NCBI GenBank assembly: GCA_045531585.1
Contig: JAZSEH010000056.1
Span: forward strand, 1-64,000
Direction: 5' to 3'
Origin: SIG587 sp045531585
GTDB taxonomy: Bacteria > Bacillota > Clostridia > Oscillospirales > Acutalibacteraceae
Length of the DNA stretch: 64,000 nucleotides
Shown: piece after piece, positions 41,967-51,081 of the stretch
How positions within the stretch are numbered: position 1 is the stretch's first letter
Layout: the number at the start of each line of letters is the position of its first letter
The notes under the pieces: model-generated
Told to the model about the DNA's origin: nothing
Database searches by the model: none
What the model saw: only the letters and a program-made list of their open reading frames with translations
Made by a program: the position numbers and the translations under genes

Positions 41967-43643
41967 ATGAAAATAATTGCACAGCTTTTGGGACTTGGAG
42001 CAATGGTGGCTCTGTTCCTTATTTATCAGCAAAAAAACCGCAAGGGAATTCTTGTGGCAAAGCTAACGGCTGACGTATTCTGGGTAGCCCATTATTTGTG
42101 CCTTGGTGCTTTTGGCGGCGCAATACCGAATTTCGTTGGCATATTCAGGGAGCTTGTGTTTTTAAAGCGCAAGGAAAAGCGGTGGGCAGGGTTAGTATTT
42201 TGGCCGGTATTCTTTATATGCCTTAATTTAGGGATAGGAGCCTTCACCTTTCGTTCTCCCATAAACGTTTTACCCATAGCCGCCTCTGCACTTGTTACGG
42301 TAGCCCTGTGGTTAGACCGCCCGCTAATTACAAAGCTTTTGTCACTTCCCGTATCAGTAAGCTTTTTGGTTTATGATATTTTTATAGGCTCACAAATGGG
42401 CGTTATAAATGAAGCAATCTCAATTTTATCAATAATTATTTTTTTAATAAGGAGAAAAACAATGAGTAAAGGATTTTTTTCTCAGGACGTAAAAACCGAG
42501 AAGGAGCTTAGCTTTTTACCCCGCGCCCAAATTGGTGATGCGGCAAAAACCTTAAGCGTAAACGTTGCCGAGGAAAAGGTAAAAAAGGGCGATGCCTTTG
42601 CTCAGGAGATAACCGAAGGCTTTGTTGCCGATTTTGAGCGCAGTGAGGATAAAATGGCCCACGTTTCCACCTTTATGGTTATTGACGGCACCGTTTATAT
42701 GACCTATTATGCCAACACTAAGGAGCCCTCGGAGGACCCTAAAAACCAAACCGCACGTATAGTTTACGCTCCCATAGATGATATTGAAAACAAGACCTTT
42801 ATTGACCTGCAGACAACAGGGGACACCGTAGGCGGTGAAAAAATTGATATGGTGTACGACACCATTTTAATGCGAAAGGATGAAAACACACTTTTTATCC
42901 TTTGGACCGCCCGAATAGACAGCGGCAACTATTACCGTTTTTACTGTCCCTTTGATATTGCCGCCAAGACCTTAGGGGAAATAGGTGTAAACCGCCTGAA
43001 GATTGGTGACGTGGTGAACGATTTCTCCTTTAGCGGTATAAGAACCGCACTTGCGGCAAATAATCTGCCCTGTAAAACAATGTACTCGGACATAGGCATA
43101 ATGCAAAAGCTTTCCTCCCGTGTGGAAAACGGGGAGACATACTATTATTCGGGTTGCTATAGCGGAGACTTTAACTGCATTATAAAAAGTAAGGACCTTA
43201 TTACCTGGGAATACGTTTCTCAGCCCGATTTTATAAATGAATCAAAGTGGGAGAACGCCACCTACGTGCTGAATGATAAGGTATACTATTTTGTAAGACA
43301 GCACGACGGTAACCCCAATAGCTTTTTAACGGTTTACGACCTTGAAAAGGGAATTTGGGAAAAGCCTGTGGAGATAGGGGACTGTCAGTCCAGAGGTGAC
43401 TTTATTATGTATAAAGGTGACCTCTATCTGTTCCATGCGCCAATAGACCGTGAGCATATAGGAATAGTTAAAATTGATACAAAGGATATTGCAAAAAGTG
43501 AGATTTTGCTCCAGGCAAAAATGCACACAAGCTGTTTTTATCCCTTTGTACAATATTTTGAAAACGGTGAGCTGGCTATGTCCTACACCGTGGCAAGAAA
43601 GCATATTCGTCTTGCAAAATTTACCCTTAGCAAATATCTGTAA
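41967..43643 (+). CDS. YgjV-type membrane domain fused to a five-bladed beta-propeller
   Basis: A 558-residue single frame. Residues ~1-160 are hydrophobic and match the Imp-YgjV membrane family (LLGLGAMVALFLIYQQKNRKGIL, DVFWVAHYLCLGAFGGAIPN). Residues ~170-558 are beta-rich and look like a GH43/GH32/GH62-style propeller (HVSTFMVIDGTVYMTYYAN; LFILWTARIDSGNYYRF; SYTVARKHIRLAKF). At 42451-42464 a ribosome site (AAGGAG) and an ATG occur in frame, so a ~393-residue propeller could also be made alone. Either a fusion of two genes or a two-product gene. It follows an AraC gene, so sugar handling is likely. The exact glycosidase activity is not evident. Confidence 0.75.
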   Translation: MKIIAQLLGLGAMVALFLIYQQKNRKGILVAKLTADVFWVAHYLCLGAFGGAIPNFVGIFRELVFLKRKEKRWAGLVFWPVFFICLNLGIGAFTFRSPINVLPIAASALVTVALWLDRPLITKLLSLPVSVSFLVYDIFIGSQMGVINEAISILSIIIFLIRRKTMSKGFFSQDVKTEKELSFLPRAQIGDAAKTLSVNVAEEKVKKGDAFAQEITEGFVADFERSEDKMAHVSTFMVIDGTVYMTYYANTKEPSEDPKNQTARIVYAPIDDIENKTFIDLQTTGDTVGGEKIDMVYDTILMRKDENTLFILWTARIDSGNYYRFYCPFDIAAKTLGEIGVNRLKIGDVVNDFSFSGIRTALAANNLPCKTMYSDIGIMQKLSSRVENGETYYYSGCYSGDFNCIIKSKDLITWEYVSQPDFINESKWENATYVLNDKVYYFVRQHDGNPNSFLTVYDLEKGIWEKPVEIGDCQSRGDFIMYKGDLYLFHAPIDREHIGIVKIDTKDIAKSEILLQAKMHTSCFYPFVQYFENGELAMSYTVARKHIRLAKFTLSKYL

Positions 43644-43648
43644 CAAGC

Positions 43649-43681
43649 AAAACGTCCTGCAAGATGCAGGATGTTTTTTGT
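43649..43681 (+). terminator. terminator of the YgjV/propeller gene
   Basis: Stem TCCTGCA/TGCAGGA extended by flanking A/T pairs, loop aga, then a T-rich tail. Confidence 0.75.
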
Positions 43682-43769
43682 TTTTATGCTTGGAGTAGGT
43701 TTTTTAGAGAGTTGTTGTATTGACAATATCTTTTTTATGGGGTAAGCTTATCTTTAAGGAGATGTTTTT

Positions 43770-44567
43770 ATGAAAATAACCGTTGTTCAACCACCCTATT
43801 TTGCAGGAGATGAGCCCGATGCAAAAATAGCAGAATTTTTACTTGAAAAGATAGAAAGCGTAGAAAAGGGCTCACTTACCGTACTGCCTGAATATTCCAA
43901 CGCAGGCGGCCTTTCCGATGCTCAGCGCGAGCTTGCGGCCTTAGATAGAGCCCCCCTAATGCTTCAAAAGGCTGCGAAATCCGCCAAGAAAAACAGTGCC
44001 TACATAGTTATAAACGTTCTGGAAAAAAGGGAAGGCAAAATTAAAAACAGCAGTTACCTATTTGATACCAAGGGCGATATAGCCTTTATATATGATAAAA
44101 TTCATCTTCCACCCTCTGAGGTTTCCTTTGGGGTTACAAGGGGAGAGGGTAAATGCACCTTTACCCTTGACGGCATACGCTTCGCATTTATGACCTGCTA
44201 TGATGTGTATTTTAATGAGCAGATAGAGTATATTGCAAAGGAGAAACCTGATATTATACTTATTCCCGGCTATCAGCGCGGGGAGCGCACCGATATTATC
44301 CGCGCTCAGGCAAAGCTTACGGCGTTTCGTTGTAACGCATTTATTGCCCGTTCCTCATATTCTATGAATGATGACGGGCACGGCGGCTGTTCTATGATAG
44401 TATCCCCTGAGGGACAGATAATAGAGGATATGGGCAAGGAGGTAGGCAGTATATCTGCAAATATTGACCCTACGTATAAGTATATGCGTTCTGCAGGCTT
44501 TGGCGGCGCCACCGTCAGAAATGATGAATTTATCTCCGCAGGCCTTACTCCTGAAATATTTAAATAA
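43770..44567 (+). CDS. nitrilase-superfamily carbon-nitrogen hydrolase
   Basis: A 265-residue amidohydrolase. The catalytic triad is visible: Glu in LPEYSNAG (about residue 42), Lys in YDKIHLPPSE, and Cys in MTCYDVYF. Members hydrolyse amides of amino acids, carbamoyl compounds or deaminated glutathione. AAGGAG precedes the ATG. Single-gene unit with its own terminator; neighbours do not reveal the substrate. Confidence 0.9.
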   Translation: MKITVVQPPYFAGDEPDAKIAEFLLEKIESVEKGSLTVLPEYSNAGGLSDAQRELAALDRAPLMLQKAAKSAKKNSAYIVINVLEKREGKIKNSSYLFDTKGDIAFIYDKIHLPPSEVSFGVTRGEGKCTFTLDGIRFAFMTCYDVYFNEQIEYIAKEKPDIILIPGYQRGERTDIIRAQAKLTAFRCNAFIARSSYSMNDDGHGGCSMIVSPEGQIIEDMGKEVGSISANIDPTYKYMRSAGFGGATVRNDEFISAGLTPEIFK

Positions 44568-44569
44568 GA

Positions 44570-44603
44570 AAAGCACCTGTAGTCAAGAGACTACAGGTGC
44601 TTT
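44570..44603. terminator. bidirectional terminator
   Basis: Perfect 15-bp stem AAAGCACCTGTAGTC / GACTACAGGTGCTTT with loop aaga, between the converging amidohydrolase and deacetylase genes. Confidence 0.85.
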
Positions 44604-44607
44604 AATA

Positions 44608-45465
44608 TTACTTGTTTGCTTCCTTTATTTTTGCCAGCTCCTCAAAGGTGACAAATTCATAGCCGCATTTTTTAAGCATTAAAATAATCTGCTCTATCTT
44701 TTTTGCGTAGTTTTTAATACCCGCCTTTATGTAGTATTTATCGTAGGATTTAAGGTCCTTTATAAAGGGGACTTTCTGGGTTGTAAGCTCAAAGGGATGC
44801 AGGTAAAAGACATAATAATCGTGTTTTTTAATATACTGAAGAATAAGGCTTTTTATAAATTCCCAGTTGCCAAGCCTTACGTAGCCGCCACCTGAGACAG
44901 GGTAGGGGAACCCAAAAATATTATGCACCGAAAGGCCGAATTCAAAAAAGCTTTTTCTTTCAAAAATACCGTCACCAAGGGCATTAAAGCCGCCAAGGTC
45001 AAGGTCTACCGTGTGCCGTGCCTTGGAAAAGCAGAGGTTGCTTGAATCGTACCTAAAGCCAAGCTCCCTAAGCACATCAAGCCGCTGTCTGTCAAGGCTG
45101 AAGCAGGGGGCACGAAAGCCCTCAATATCGGTACCGAAAAGGGAGGTTAGCATTGTCTTTGCACGGAGAATTTCCTCCTTGAAGGCCGAAACGGTCATAT
45201 CCATAGGGGCAATATGCCTGAAGTTGTGCAAAGCAAGGCGGTGACCGCGCGCAATACAGCCTTTTAGCTTGTCCGCTATTTTGGGAGCCAATTCACCCAC
45301 CGTAAAAAGGGTGCTTTTAATCCCGTAGCGGTCAAGCAGTTTTATATATTCGTCGAACCCGTCAAGCAGGTCGACCTCCACGTCAACAGAGGAATTACTC
45401 ACACACTCGGTGTCGGTAAAGGCCTCCACGTCCATGGTAAATACCGCGTACTTTTTATTACTCAT
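44608..45465 (-). CDS. polysaccharide deacetylase family protein
   Basis: A 285-residue carbohydrate esterase 4 (NodB-like) protein. Motifs: FTMDVEAFTD (metal/catalytic Asp pair) and HRLALHNFRHIAPMD, whose HNFRH supplies the metal histidines, followed by GFRAPCFSLD. No signal peptide, so it may act on cytoplasmic or membrane-bound N-acetylated sugars. It resembles the PEP-CTERM/DUF3473-like branch rather than peptidoglycan deacetylases. ATG overlaps the upstream hydrolase stop by 8 bases, so the two genes are coupled. Confidence 0.85.
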   Translation of the reverse strand: MSNKKYAVFTMDVEAFTDTECVSNSSVDVEVDLLDGFDEYIKLLDRYGIKSTLFTVGELAPKIADKLKGCIARGHRLALHNFRHIAPMDMTVSAFKEEILRAKTMLTSLFGTDIEGFRAPCFSLDRQRLDVLRELGFRYDSSNLCFSKARHTVDLDLGGFNALGDGIFERKSFFEFGLSVHNIFGFPYPVSGGGYVRLGNWEFIKSLILQYIKKHDYYVFYLHPFELTTQKVPFIKDLKSYDKYYIKAGIKNYAKKIEQIILMLKKCGYEFVTFEELAKIKEANK

Positions 45466-46417
45466 TTTTCAGGAATTCAATAATGGCGTTATCGTACTTT
45501 TCGGTATTGTTTATACGCAGGTGTGAATGACCGCCCTTGTCAAACCAAACAAGCTTTTTATCAAGGGAGGAGCAGGCGGCAAAAAGCTTTCTGCTTTTTT
45601 CGGGGATAGAAAAAATATCCTTTTCACCGTACAGGAATAAAACGCGCTGCTCAGGACGAAGTTTTTTTATTGCGCGTATTGGCTTTTGGGTGTATACGTT
45701 GGTGCCTGTATATGTATTTATAAGCAGCATAACGGTGTCAAGCACGGGGAAAAGGGGACGCTTATCCGCCATCATATGGCGCTTAAAGGTCTCCCTGAAG
45801 GATACGAAGCAACCCTCTGTAACAAGTCCCTTAAGGCAGTCGGGGCATTCCTTATCTATCATAGCAAAAATACCTGAGGAGGTACCAATACATATACCGT
45901 GTATGTATATCTCCCTATTTCCAAGCTCCACGTTCAAAAGACGTACCCAGGCAAGCACGTCACGGCTTTCTTTAACGCCTATGGTATTATACTTTCCGTC
46001 ACTTTTGCCGTGACAGCGTGTATCAATTACCAGCACGTTAAAGCCTGCCTTCTCATAAGGGGCGGCAAAGTAGTAGGAATACATAAGACATTCACATCTG
46101 CCGGGAACTATAAGCACACAGCGGTCAGACCCAAAGTCAAAATATTCACCGTAAAGGTCAAACCCGTCGTTATGAATTTTAACCTCTTTTATTTTATCCT
46201 TGAAACTTTCGGCCCAGGCAATGCCATCATTCCACATTGCAAGCTGCTCCTCATTTTCGGGAGCGGAGCATACCCTACCCCATTTTTCAGGTTCAGTTCG
46301 AACAAGCTGTGTATTGTATACACGCTTTGAAATAGGGAAGGTATAAGCCAGCATTGCTATAAAACCGCCTAAAAGCAGAACGGCTAACACTATTAAAACA
46401 ATAAAAATAGGTTCCAT
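45458..46417 (-). CDS. membrane-anchored alpha/beta hydrolase with G-x-C-x-G elbow
   Basis: A ~319-residue hydrolase with an N-terminal hydrophobic anchor (IFIVLIVLAVLLLGGFIAML). The nucleophile elbow reads HGICIGTSSG, i.e. Gly-x-Cys-x-Gly, so the nucleophile would be cysteine as in dienelactone hydrolase, unless the nearby serines take over. VLIVPGRCECLMYSYYF gives the oxyanion region, the acid lies in LFLYGEKDIFSIP, and the His in FDKGGHSHLRI. ATG at 46417 with GGAGG upstream. Coupled to the deacetylase gene. Confidence 0.8.
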   Translation of the reverse strand: MEPIFIVLIVLAVLLLGGFIAMLAYTFPISKRVYNTQLVRTEPEKWGRVCSAPENEEQLAMWNDGIAWAESFKDKIKEVKIHNDGFDLYGEYFDFGSDRCVLIVPGRCECLMYSYYFAAPYEKAGFNVLVIDTRCHGKSDGKYNTIGVKESRDVLAWVRLLNVELGNREIYIHGICIGTSSGIFAMIDKECPDCLKGLVTEGCFVSFRETFKRHMMADKRPLFPVLDTVMLLINTYTGTNVYTQKPIRAIKKLRPEQRVLFLYGEKDIFSIPEKSRKLFAACSSLDKKLVWFDKGGHSHLRINNTEKYDNAIIEFLKNE

Positions 46418-46503
46418 ATTTTCCTCCAAAAACCACATTTATGTCATTATATCATATCGTTAGAAAAAAATCATCATAAATCGTCAAAAAAATATAATTT
46501 TTA

Positions 46504-46532
46504 TTGAAAAACGACAGTTTTTGTGATATTAT
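46504..46532 (+). promoter_or_regulatory. promoter of the degV-degV-fakA-plsX run
   Basis: TTGAAA-N17-TATTAT, about 30 bases before the first DegV gene. No FapR-type operator is visible. Confidence 0.75.
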
Positions 46533-46562
46533 GAATATATTATTAACAAGAGGAGATATATT

Positions 46563-47510
46563 ATGGCGGATTTTGTTATTATACCCGATACTTCAAGTGA
46601 CCTTACCAAGGAACTTAGAGAAAGGTTCGACATTCCCGATTATGTAAGGGGATTGGTTTACTTCCCCGATGGACATTCGGAATTTTCCGACCTTGATTGG
46701 GAAAAGTATAACCCCAAGGAATTTTATGAGTCTATGACCGATAAAAAGACCATATATAAAACTGCCTGTGCCCCCACAGGCGAAATTATAGAGGTTGTTG
46801 AAAAGCATTTAAAGGAAGGAAAGGACGTTCTTATGATAACCCTTTCCTCTGCTCTGTCAGGCACCTACCAGGCGTGTGAGCTGGTTAAAAAGGAGCTTTT
46901 GGAAAAGTATCCCGAAAGAAAAATAATCTGCGTTGACTCAATGCGCTATTCTACAGCACTGTCCCTGCTTTGTATGATGGCAAGCGAAAAGAGGAAGAGC
47001 GGTGCCACTATTGAAGAAACCGCACAGTATATAGAGGAAAACAAGCACCGCGTGCATCAGATAGGCCCCATGGATGATTTGTTCTTCCTTGTAAAAACAG
47101 GCAGAATATCTAACTTTAAAGCCTTCTTCGGCACCCTTGTGGGAATTAACGCTATGGCCGATTTTAACCGCAAGGGTCTGGCAGAGGTGCTGGGACGCTT
47201 CAAGGGTAAAAAGGCCGCCTTTGACGCAGTAATCAAATACATACGTGAAACTGTGGAAAATCCTGAGGAGCAGGTAATGTTCGTTGCTCATTCCAACCGT
47301 CCCCAGGCGGCAGAGCTGCTTAGCGAAATGATAAAGAAGGAATTCTCTCCTAAGGAGGTTATTATAAACCACGTGGGAATGTCCTGCGGTGCCTCCATTG
47401 GCCCCGGCCTTTGCGCCGCCTTCTACTACGGTAAGGAAATAAGTGAGAATATGGAAAAAGAAAAAGAAATAATGAACGCAATCATCGAGGGTCAGCGTTC
47501 AAAGAAATAA
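46563..47510 (+). CDS. DegV/FakB fatty-acid-binding protein, copy 1
   Basis: A 315-residue DegV-family protein that holds a fatty acid and presents it to FakA for phosphorylation. Features: FVIIPDTSSDLTKELRE at the start, the fatty-acid pocket loop TLSSALSGTYQ, VKTGRISN and HVGMSCGASIGPG. Ribosome site AGGAGA. A second, clearly different copy follows 14 bases later, so two acyl specificities are plausible. Followed in the same run by FakA and PlsX. Confidence 0.92.
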   Translation: MADFVIIPDTSSDLTKELRERFDIPDYVRGLVYFPDGHSEFSDLDWEKYNPKEFYESMTDKKTIYKTACAPTGEIIEVVEKHLKEGKDVLMITLSSALSGTYQACELVKKELLEKYPERKIICVDSMRYSTALSLLCMMASEKRKSGATIEETAQYIEENKHRVHQIGPMDDLFFLVKTGRISNFKAFFGTLVGINAMADFNRKGLAEVLGRFKGKKAAFDAVIKYIRETVENPEEQVMFVAHSNRPQAAELLSEMIKKEFSPKEVIINHVGMSCGASIGPGLCAAFYYGKEISENMEKEKEIMNAIIEGQRSKK

Positions 47511-47524
47511 GGGAGATGTTATAA

Positions 47525-48412
47525 ATGAAGGATTTTGTCATTCTTGCTGATTCTACCTGCGACCTGCCTAAGGAGCTCAGAGAAAAGTATAATATTGACT
47601 ACGTTGCAATGAATTACATAGTTGATGATACCGAGTACGTTGCCTCCCTTGATTGGGAGTCACATTCTTCAAGAGATTTTTATGACCTTATGCGTGGCGG
47701 CAAGCGCGTATTTACTACACAGGTTCCCAAAAACGTTTTTTACGATAAATTTCGCGAAATTGCAGGACAGGGAAAGGATATTGTTTATATATCCTGCTCC
47801 TCCGCCCTTTCGGGCTCTGTAAACATTGCCCGCATGGTGGCAGATGAGGTTTTAAAGGAGTTTGAAAACACAAAAATCTTTTGTATAGATTCCCTTATCA
47901 GCTCTTTAGGTCAGGGCTATCTGCTTATTAAGGCCAGTGAGCTCAGAAGCGAGGGAAAATCTGCAGAGGAAACTGCGAAGCACATCGAAGAAATAAAGCT
48001 GTGCGTTAACCAGTGCGGTACCGTTGAATCCCTTGAGTATCTTAAAAGGGCAGGCAGAATTAAGGCTTCCAAGGCATTTTTTGGAAACATTTTCGGAGTT
48101 AAGCCTATAATAATTTCTGATATAAAGGGTCAGAATTACGCCTTTAAAAAGGCAAAGGGTATGAACAATGCCCGTATTGCCATTGCCGAGCATATTATAG
48201 AGGCGGCAAACGGTAGCTATGATACACTTTATATCGCCCATGCCGATTGTATTGATGCTGCCGAGAAAATGAAGGAAGAAATTTTAAAAATTGCTCCCTT
48301 TAAGGCGGTTGTTACCAGCATTATAGGTCCCATTGTGGGTGCCTCTGTAGGTCCGGGCACCGTAATTGCCTTCTGCTACGGAAACGAAGTAACTATTGAA
48401 GGAAAAGAGTAG
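47525..48412 (+). CDS. DegV/FakB fatty-acid-binding protein, copy 2
   Basis: A 295-residue DegV protein: FVILADSTCDLPKELRE, SCSSALSGS (the acyl phosphate loop), LKRAGRIKA and IIGPIVGASVGPGT. It is shorter than copy 1 and diverged from it, which argues for ancient duplication with different chain preference (saturated versus unsaturated in known FakB1/FakB2 pairs). GGGAGATG upstream of the ATG. FakA follows after 10 bases. Confidence 0.92.
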   Translation: MKDFVILADSTCDLPKELREKYNIDYVAMNYIVDDTEYVASLDWESHSSRDFYDLMRGGKRVFTTQVPKNVFYDKFREIAGQGKDIVYISCSSALSGSVNIARMVADEVLKEFENTKIFCIDSLISSLGQGYLLIKASELRSEGKSAEETAKHIEEIKLCVNQCGTVESLEYLKRAGRIKASKAFFGNIFGVKPIIISDIKGQNYAFKKAKGMNNARIAIAEHIIEAANGSYDTLYIAHADCIDAAEKMKEEILKIAPFKAVVTSIIGPIVGASVGPGTVIAFCYGNEVTIEGKE

Positions 48413-48422
48413 AAAATAGCTT

Positions 48423-50057
48423 ATGCAACAGATGCTTCTTGACGGTATTGCCTTAAATCAGCTTTTTGAAAATGGCTACCGCAATCTAAAGAAAAATATG
48501 AACGTCATAAATGACCTGAACGTTTTCCCTGTGCCTGACGGCGATACGGGAACAAATATGGTTAAAACCTTCGGCGGTGGCTTGCGCTCGCTTGAAGGGG
48601 AGGAACCAAGGGTTAGTACCTATATGCAAAAGCTGGCAAGCGCTGTGCTTATGTCTGCAAGGGGAAACTCAGGCGTTATATTTTCACAATTCATTCACGG
48701 CTTGTACCGTGGCTTCCAAGATAAAGATGAAATAAGCTTTAGCGATCTTGCCTATGCCTTTGAAATGGCTCAGGAGGATGCCTACGGTTCTATACTTGCA
48801 CCTACGGAGGGTACCATACTCACCGTTATTCGTGAAGCGGCTGAGTTCTTAAAGGACAAGGGTGACGCCTACTCTGATTTTGTTCAGGGCTTTGGCGCAC
48901 TGCTTGAATGTATGAAGTTAAGTCTTGCAAAAACACCTGAGCTGCTAAGTGTTTTAAAGGAAGCAGGCGTTGTAGATAGCGGCGGCGCAGGCCTTGTGTG
49001 CTTTATGGAGGGTATTTATGCTCACCTTTGCGGTGAAAGCATAGAGGATACTCCCGATTTTTCCGATACTATGAGCAACGTTACAGCAGGCGGCTTTGGC
49101 CCCGACAGTGAGCTTGAATACGGCTACTGTACCGAGTTTATACTTCAGCTTATGAACGCTAAGACCGATATTAAAGGCTTTGACGTTAAAGAGTTTGTAA
49201 AGCCTCTTGAGGCCTTGGGAGATTCCATTGTTGCGGTATGCAACGAAAGCATAGTTAAAATACATATCCATACCTTCACCCCTGAAAAGGTGCTGGAGTA
49301 TGGTCGCCGTTATGGTGAGTTTGTAACCATAAAAATTGAAAATATGTCGGTTCAGCATAGTGAAAGTGTGGCCGAACAGAAAAAAGAGCATTTAAAGTAT
49401 GCCATTGTTTCGGTGGCTGCAGGACAGGGTATAATTGATTATTTTTATGAAATAGGCTCTAACGTTGTTATTGACGGTGGGCAGACCAATAATCCCCCTG
49501 TTGATGCCTTTCTTGATGCCTTTAAAAGCCTTGATGCGGAGCATATAATAGTTCTGCCCAACAACTCAAACGTTGTACTTACTGCAAAGCAGGCGGCGGA
49601 GCTTTATACCGCAAGTGACGTGCGCATAATCCCCACGAAATCTATTGTGGAGGGGTATTCCGCCCTTTCCATGATGAATTTGTGGAGCGATACCGTTGAG
49701 GAGCTTATTGAGGATATGAGCTCAGGCCTTTCCACCATAACCACCGCCTACGTTACCACCGCCACAAGAGATACCGTTATGAACGGTATTCAGGTTACGA
49801 AAGGGCATTTTATAGGTCTTGATAATAAAAACATCCTCTCCTGTGGTGAGGAGCTTATAGACACCGCCGTTACACTTATTAAGAGCATCAGCGATATTGA
49901 TGATAAGGAAGTTATTATTATTTTCCGCGGCGCAAGTGTAAGTGAAACTCAGGCTGAGGAATTCAAAACTATACTTGAAAATCAATATCCCCTTGCCGAA
50001 ATAGGTATTATTGACGGCAAGCAGGACGTGTACGATTTTATTATTTCATTGGAGTAA
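48423..50057 (+). CDS. fakA: fatty acid kinase FakA
   Basis: A 544-residue kinase subunit: NVFPVPDGDTGTNM (DAK2/DhaL motif), ARGNSGVIFSQF, the central IHIHTFTPEKV domain and the C-terminal VIDGGQTNNPPVDAF, VLPNNSNVVL. It phosphorylates fatty acids held by the two adjacent DegV proteins; acyl phosphate then goes to PlsY or, via PlsX, to ACP. No strong ribosome site is visible at the ATG. A paralogue exists at 3979-5658. Confidence 0.93.
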   Translation: MQQMLLDGIALNQLFENGYRNLKKNMNVINDLNVFPVPDGDTGTNMVKTFGGGLRSLEGEEPRVSTYMQKLASAVLMSARGNSGVIFSQFIHGLYRGFQDKDEISFSDLAYAFEMAQEDAYGSILAPTEGTILTVIREAAEFLKDKGDAYSDFVQGFGALLECMKLSLAKTPELLSVLKEAGVVDSGGAGLVCFMEGIYAHLCGESIEDTPDFSDTMSNVTAGGFGPDSELEYGYCTEFILQLMNAKTDIKGFDVKEFVKPLEALGDSIVAVCNESIVKIHIHTFTPEKVLEYGRRYGEFVTIKIENMSVQHSESVAEQKKEHLKYAIVSVAAGQGIIDYFYEIGSNVVIDGGQTNNPPVDAFLDAFKSLDAEHIIVLPNNSNVVLTAKQAAELYTASDVRIIPTKSIVEGYSALSMMNLWSDTVEELIEDMSSGLSTITTAYVTTATRDTVMNGIQVTKGHFIGLDNKNILSCGEELIDTAVTLIKSISDIDDKEVIIIFRGASVSETQAEEFKTILENQYPLAEIGIIDGKQDVYDFIISLE

Positions 50058-50061
50058 TTTT

Positions 50062-51042
50062 ATGGAAAAAATCGTTATTGATATTTACGGTGCCGATGCA
50101 GGAGCCCAGCCTATAATAGAGGGCGTTGCCAAGGCCATAAACGGTGGCACTCGGTTTTTCCCCGTGCTTGTGGGTGATAAGGATATAATAACCGATACAA
50201 TGTCCCATTGCGGCATTGAGGAAGGCCGTTACGAAATTATTCATACCGATAAGTTTATCACCAATAACGACCCTCCAACTGCCGTTTTTGGAGGTAATGA
50301 TGATGCCTCTATGGTGCTGGCTTATTCGTACCTTAAAAATAACGGTGCCTGTACCGCAATGCTTTCTCCCGGTAATACGGGTGCCCTGCTTGTGGGCTCT
50401 ATCTGTCGCTTGGGTCTTGCCGGCGGACTTAAATTTCCCGCCCTTGCAAGTGCTCTGCCGGTGGACGGAAACAAACTTGTATGTCTGGTTGATTGCGGTG
50501 CCAATACCGAATGTACACCTGCTGACCTTGTTCGCTTTGCCAAAATGGGCAACGCCTTTTCAAAAAGCTACTGTGGTATTGAAAATCCCCGTGTGGGACT
50601 TTTGTCGGTGGGCAGGGAAAAGGGAAAGGGAAACGCCCTTGCCAGGGAAGCTTTTGACCTTTTAAGTGCCACAGGCCTTAATTTTATCGGCAACGTGGAG
50701 GGTAGCGACCTGCTGAACGGCTATGCTGACGTTATTGTAAGTGACGGTTTTTCTGGCAATATTATCCTTAAAAATGCCGAGGCGGTGGGTAAGGCCGCAA
50801 TGGAGATAGTACGCAGAGTCGGTCTTGATAAGGACCCCGAGCTTACCGAAAAAATAAACAGTGAGTTGTTCAAAGCCTTTGACTTTAATTCACAGGGCGG
50901 CGCCACCTTCTTAGGCCCTGAAAAAACGGTGGTAAAGATGCACGGCTGCGCCAATGAGGATACTACCGCCGCCTGCATAGAACAAATAATAAGACTTAAT
51001 AAGGGTAACTTTGCCCAAAACGTAGCGCAGTCTTTAACGTAA
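50062..51042 (+). CDS. plsX: phosphate acyltransferase PlsX
   Basis: A 326-residue enzyme that interconverts acyl-ACP and acyl phosphate, linking fatty-acid synthesis to phospholipids. Starts IVIDIYGADAGAQPIIEG and contains DPPTAVFGGNDDASMVLAY, MLSPGNTGALLVGS and IVSDGFSGNIILK. The frame opens 17 codons earlier inside fakA, but ATG at 50062, with GGAG before it, is correct. Last gene of the run, closed by a terminator. The combination of FakB, FakA and PlsX is the complete toolkit for importing and activating external fatty acids. Confidence 0.95.
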   Translation: MEKIVIDIYGADAGAQPIIEGVAKAINGGTRFFPVLVGDKDIITDTMSHCGIEEGRYEIIHTDKFITNNDPPTAVFGGNDDASMVLAYSYLKNNGACTAMLSPGNTGALLVGSICRLGLAGGLKFPALASALPVDGNKLVCLVDCGANTECTPADLVRFAKMGNAFSKSYCGIENPRVGLLSVGREKGKGNALAREAFDLLSATGLNFIGNVEGSDLLNGYADVIVSDGFSGNIILKNAEAVGKAAMEIVRRVGLDKDPELTEKINSELFKAFDFNSQGGATFLGPEKTVVKMHGCANEDTTAACIEQIIRLNKGNFAQNVAQSLT

Positions 51043-51045
51043 ATA

Positions 51046-51078
51046 AAAAACAAACATTCCATCGGAATGTTTGTTTTT
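51046..51078. terminator. bidirectional terminator
   Basis: Perfect 15-bp stem AAAAACAAACATTCC / GGAATGTTTGTTTTT with loop atc between converging plsX and glycosyltransferase genes. Confidence 0.85.
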
Positions 51079-51081
51079 AAG

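Noticed and set aside
46504..46562. FapR operator before the degV-fakA-plsX run
   Set aside because: The TTAGTACC-type palindrome expected for FapR is not present.
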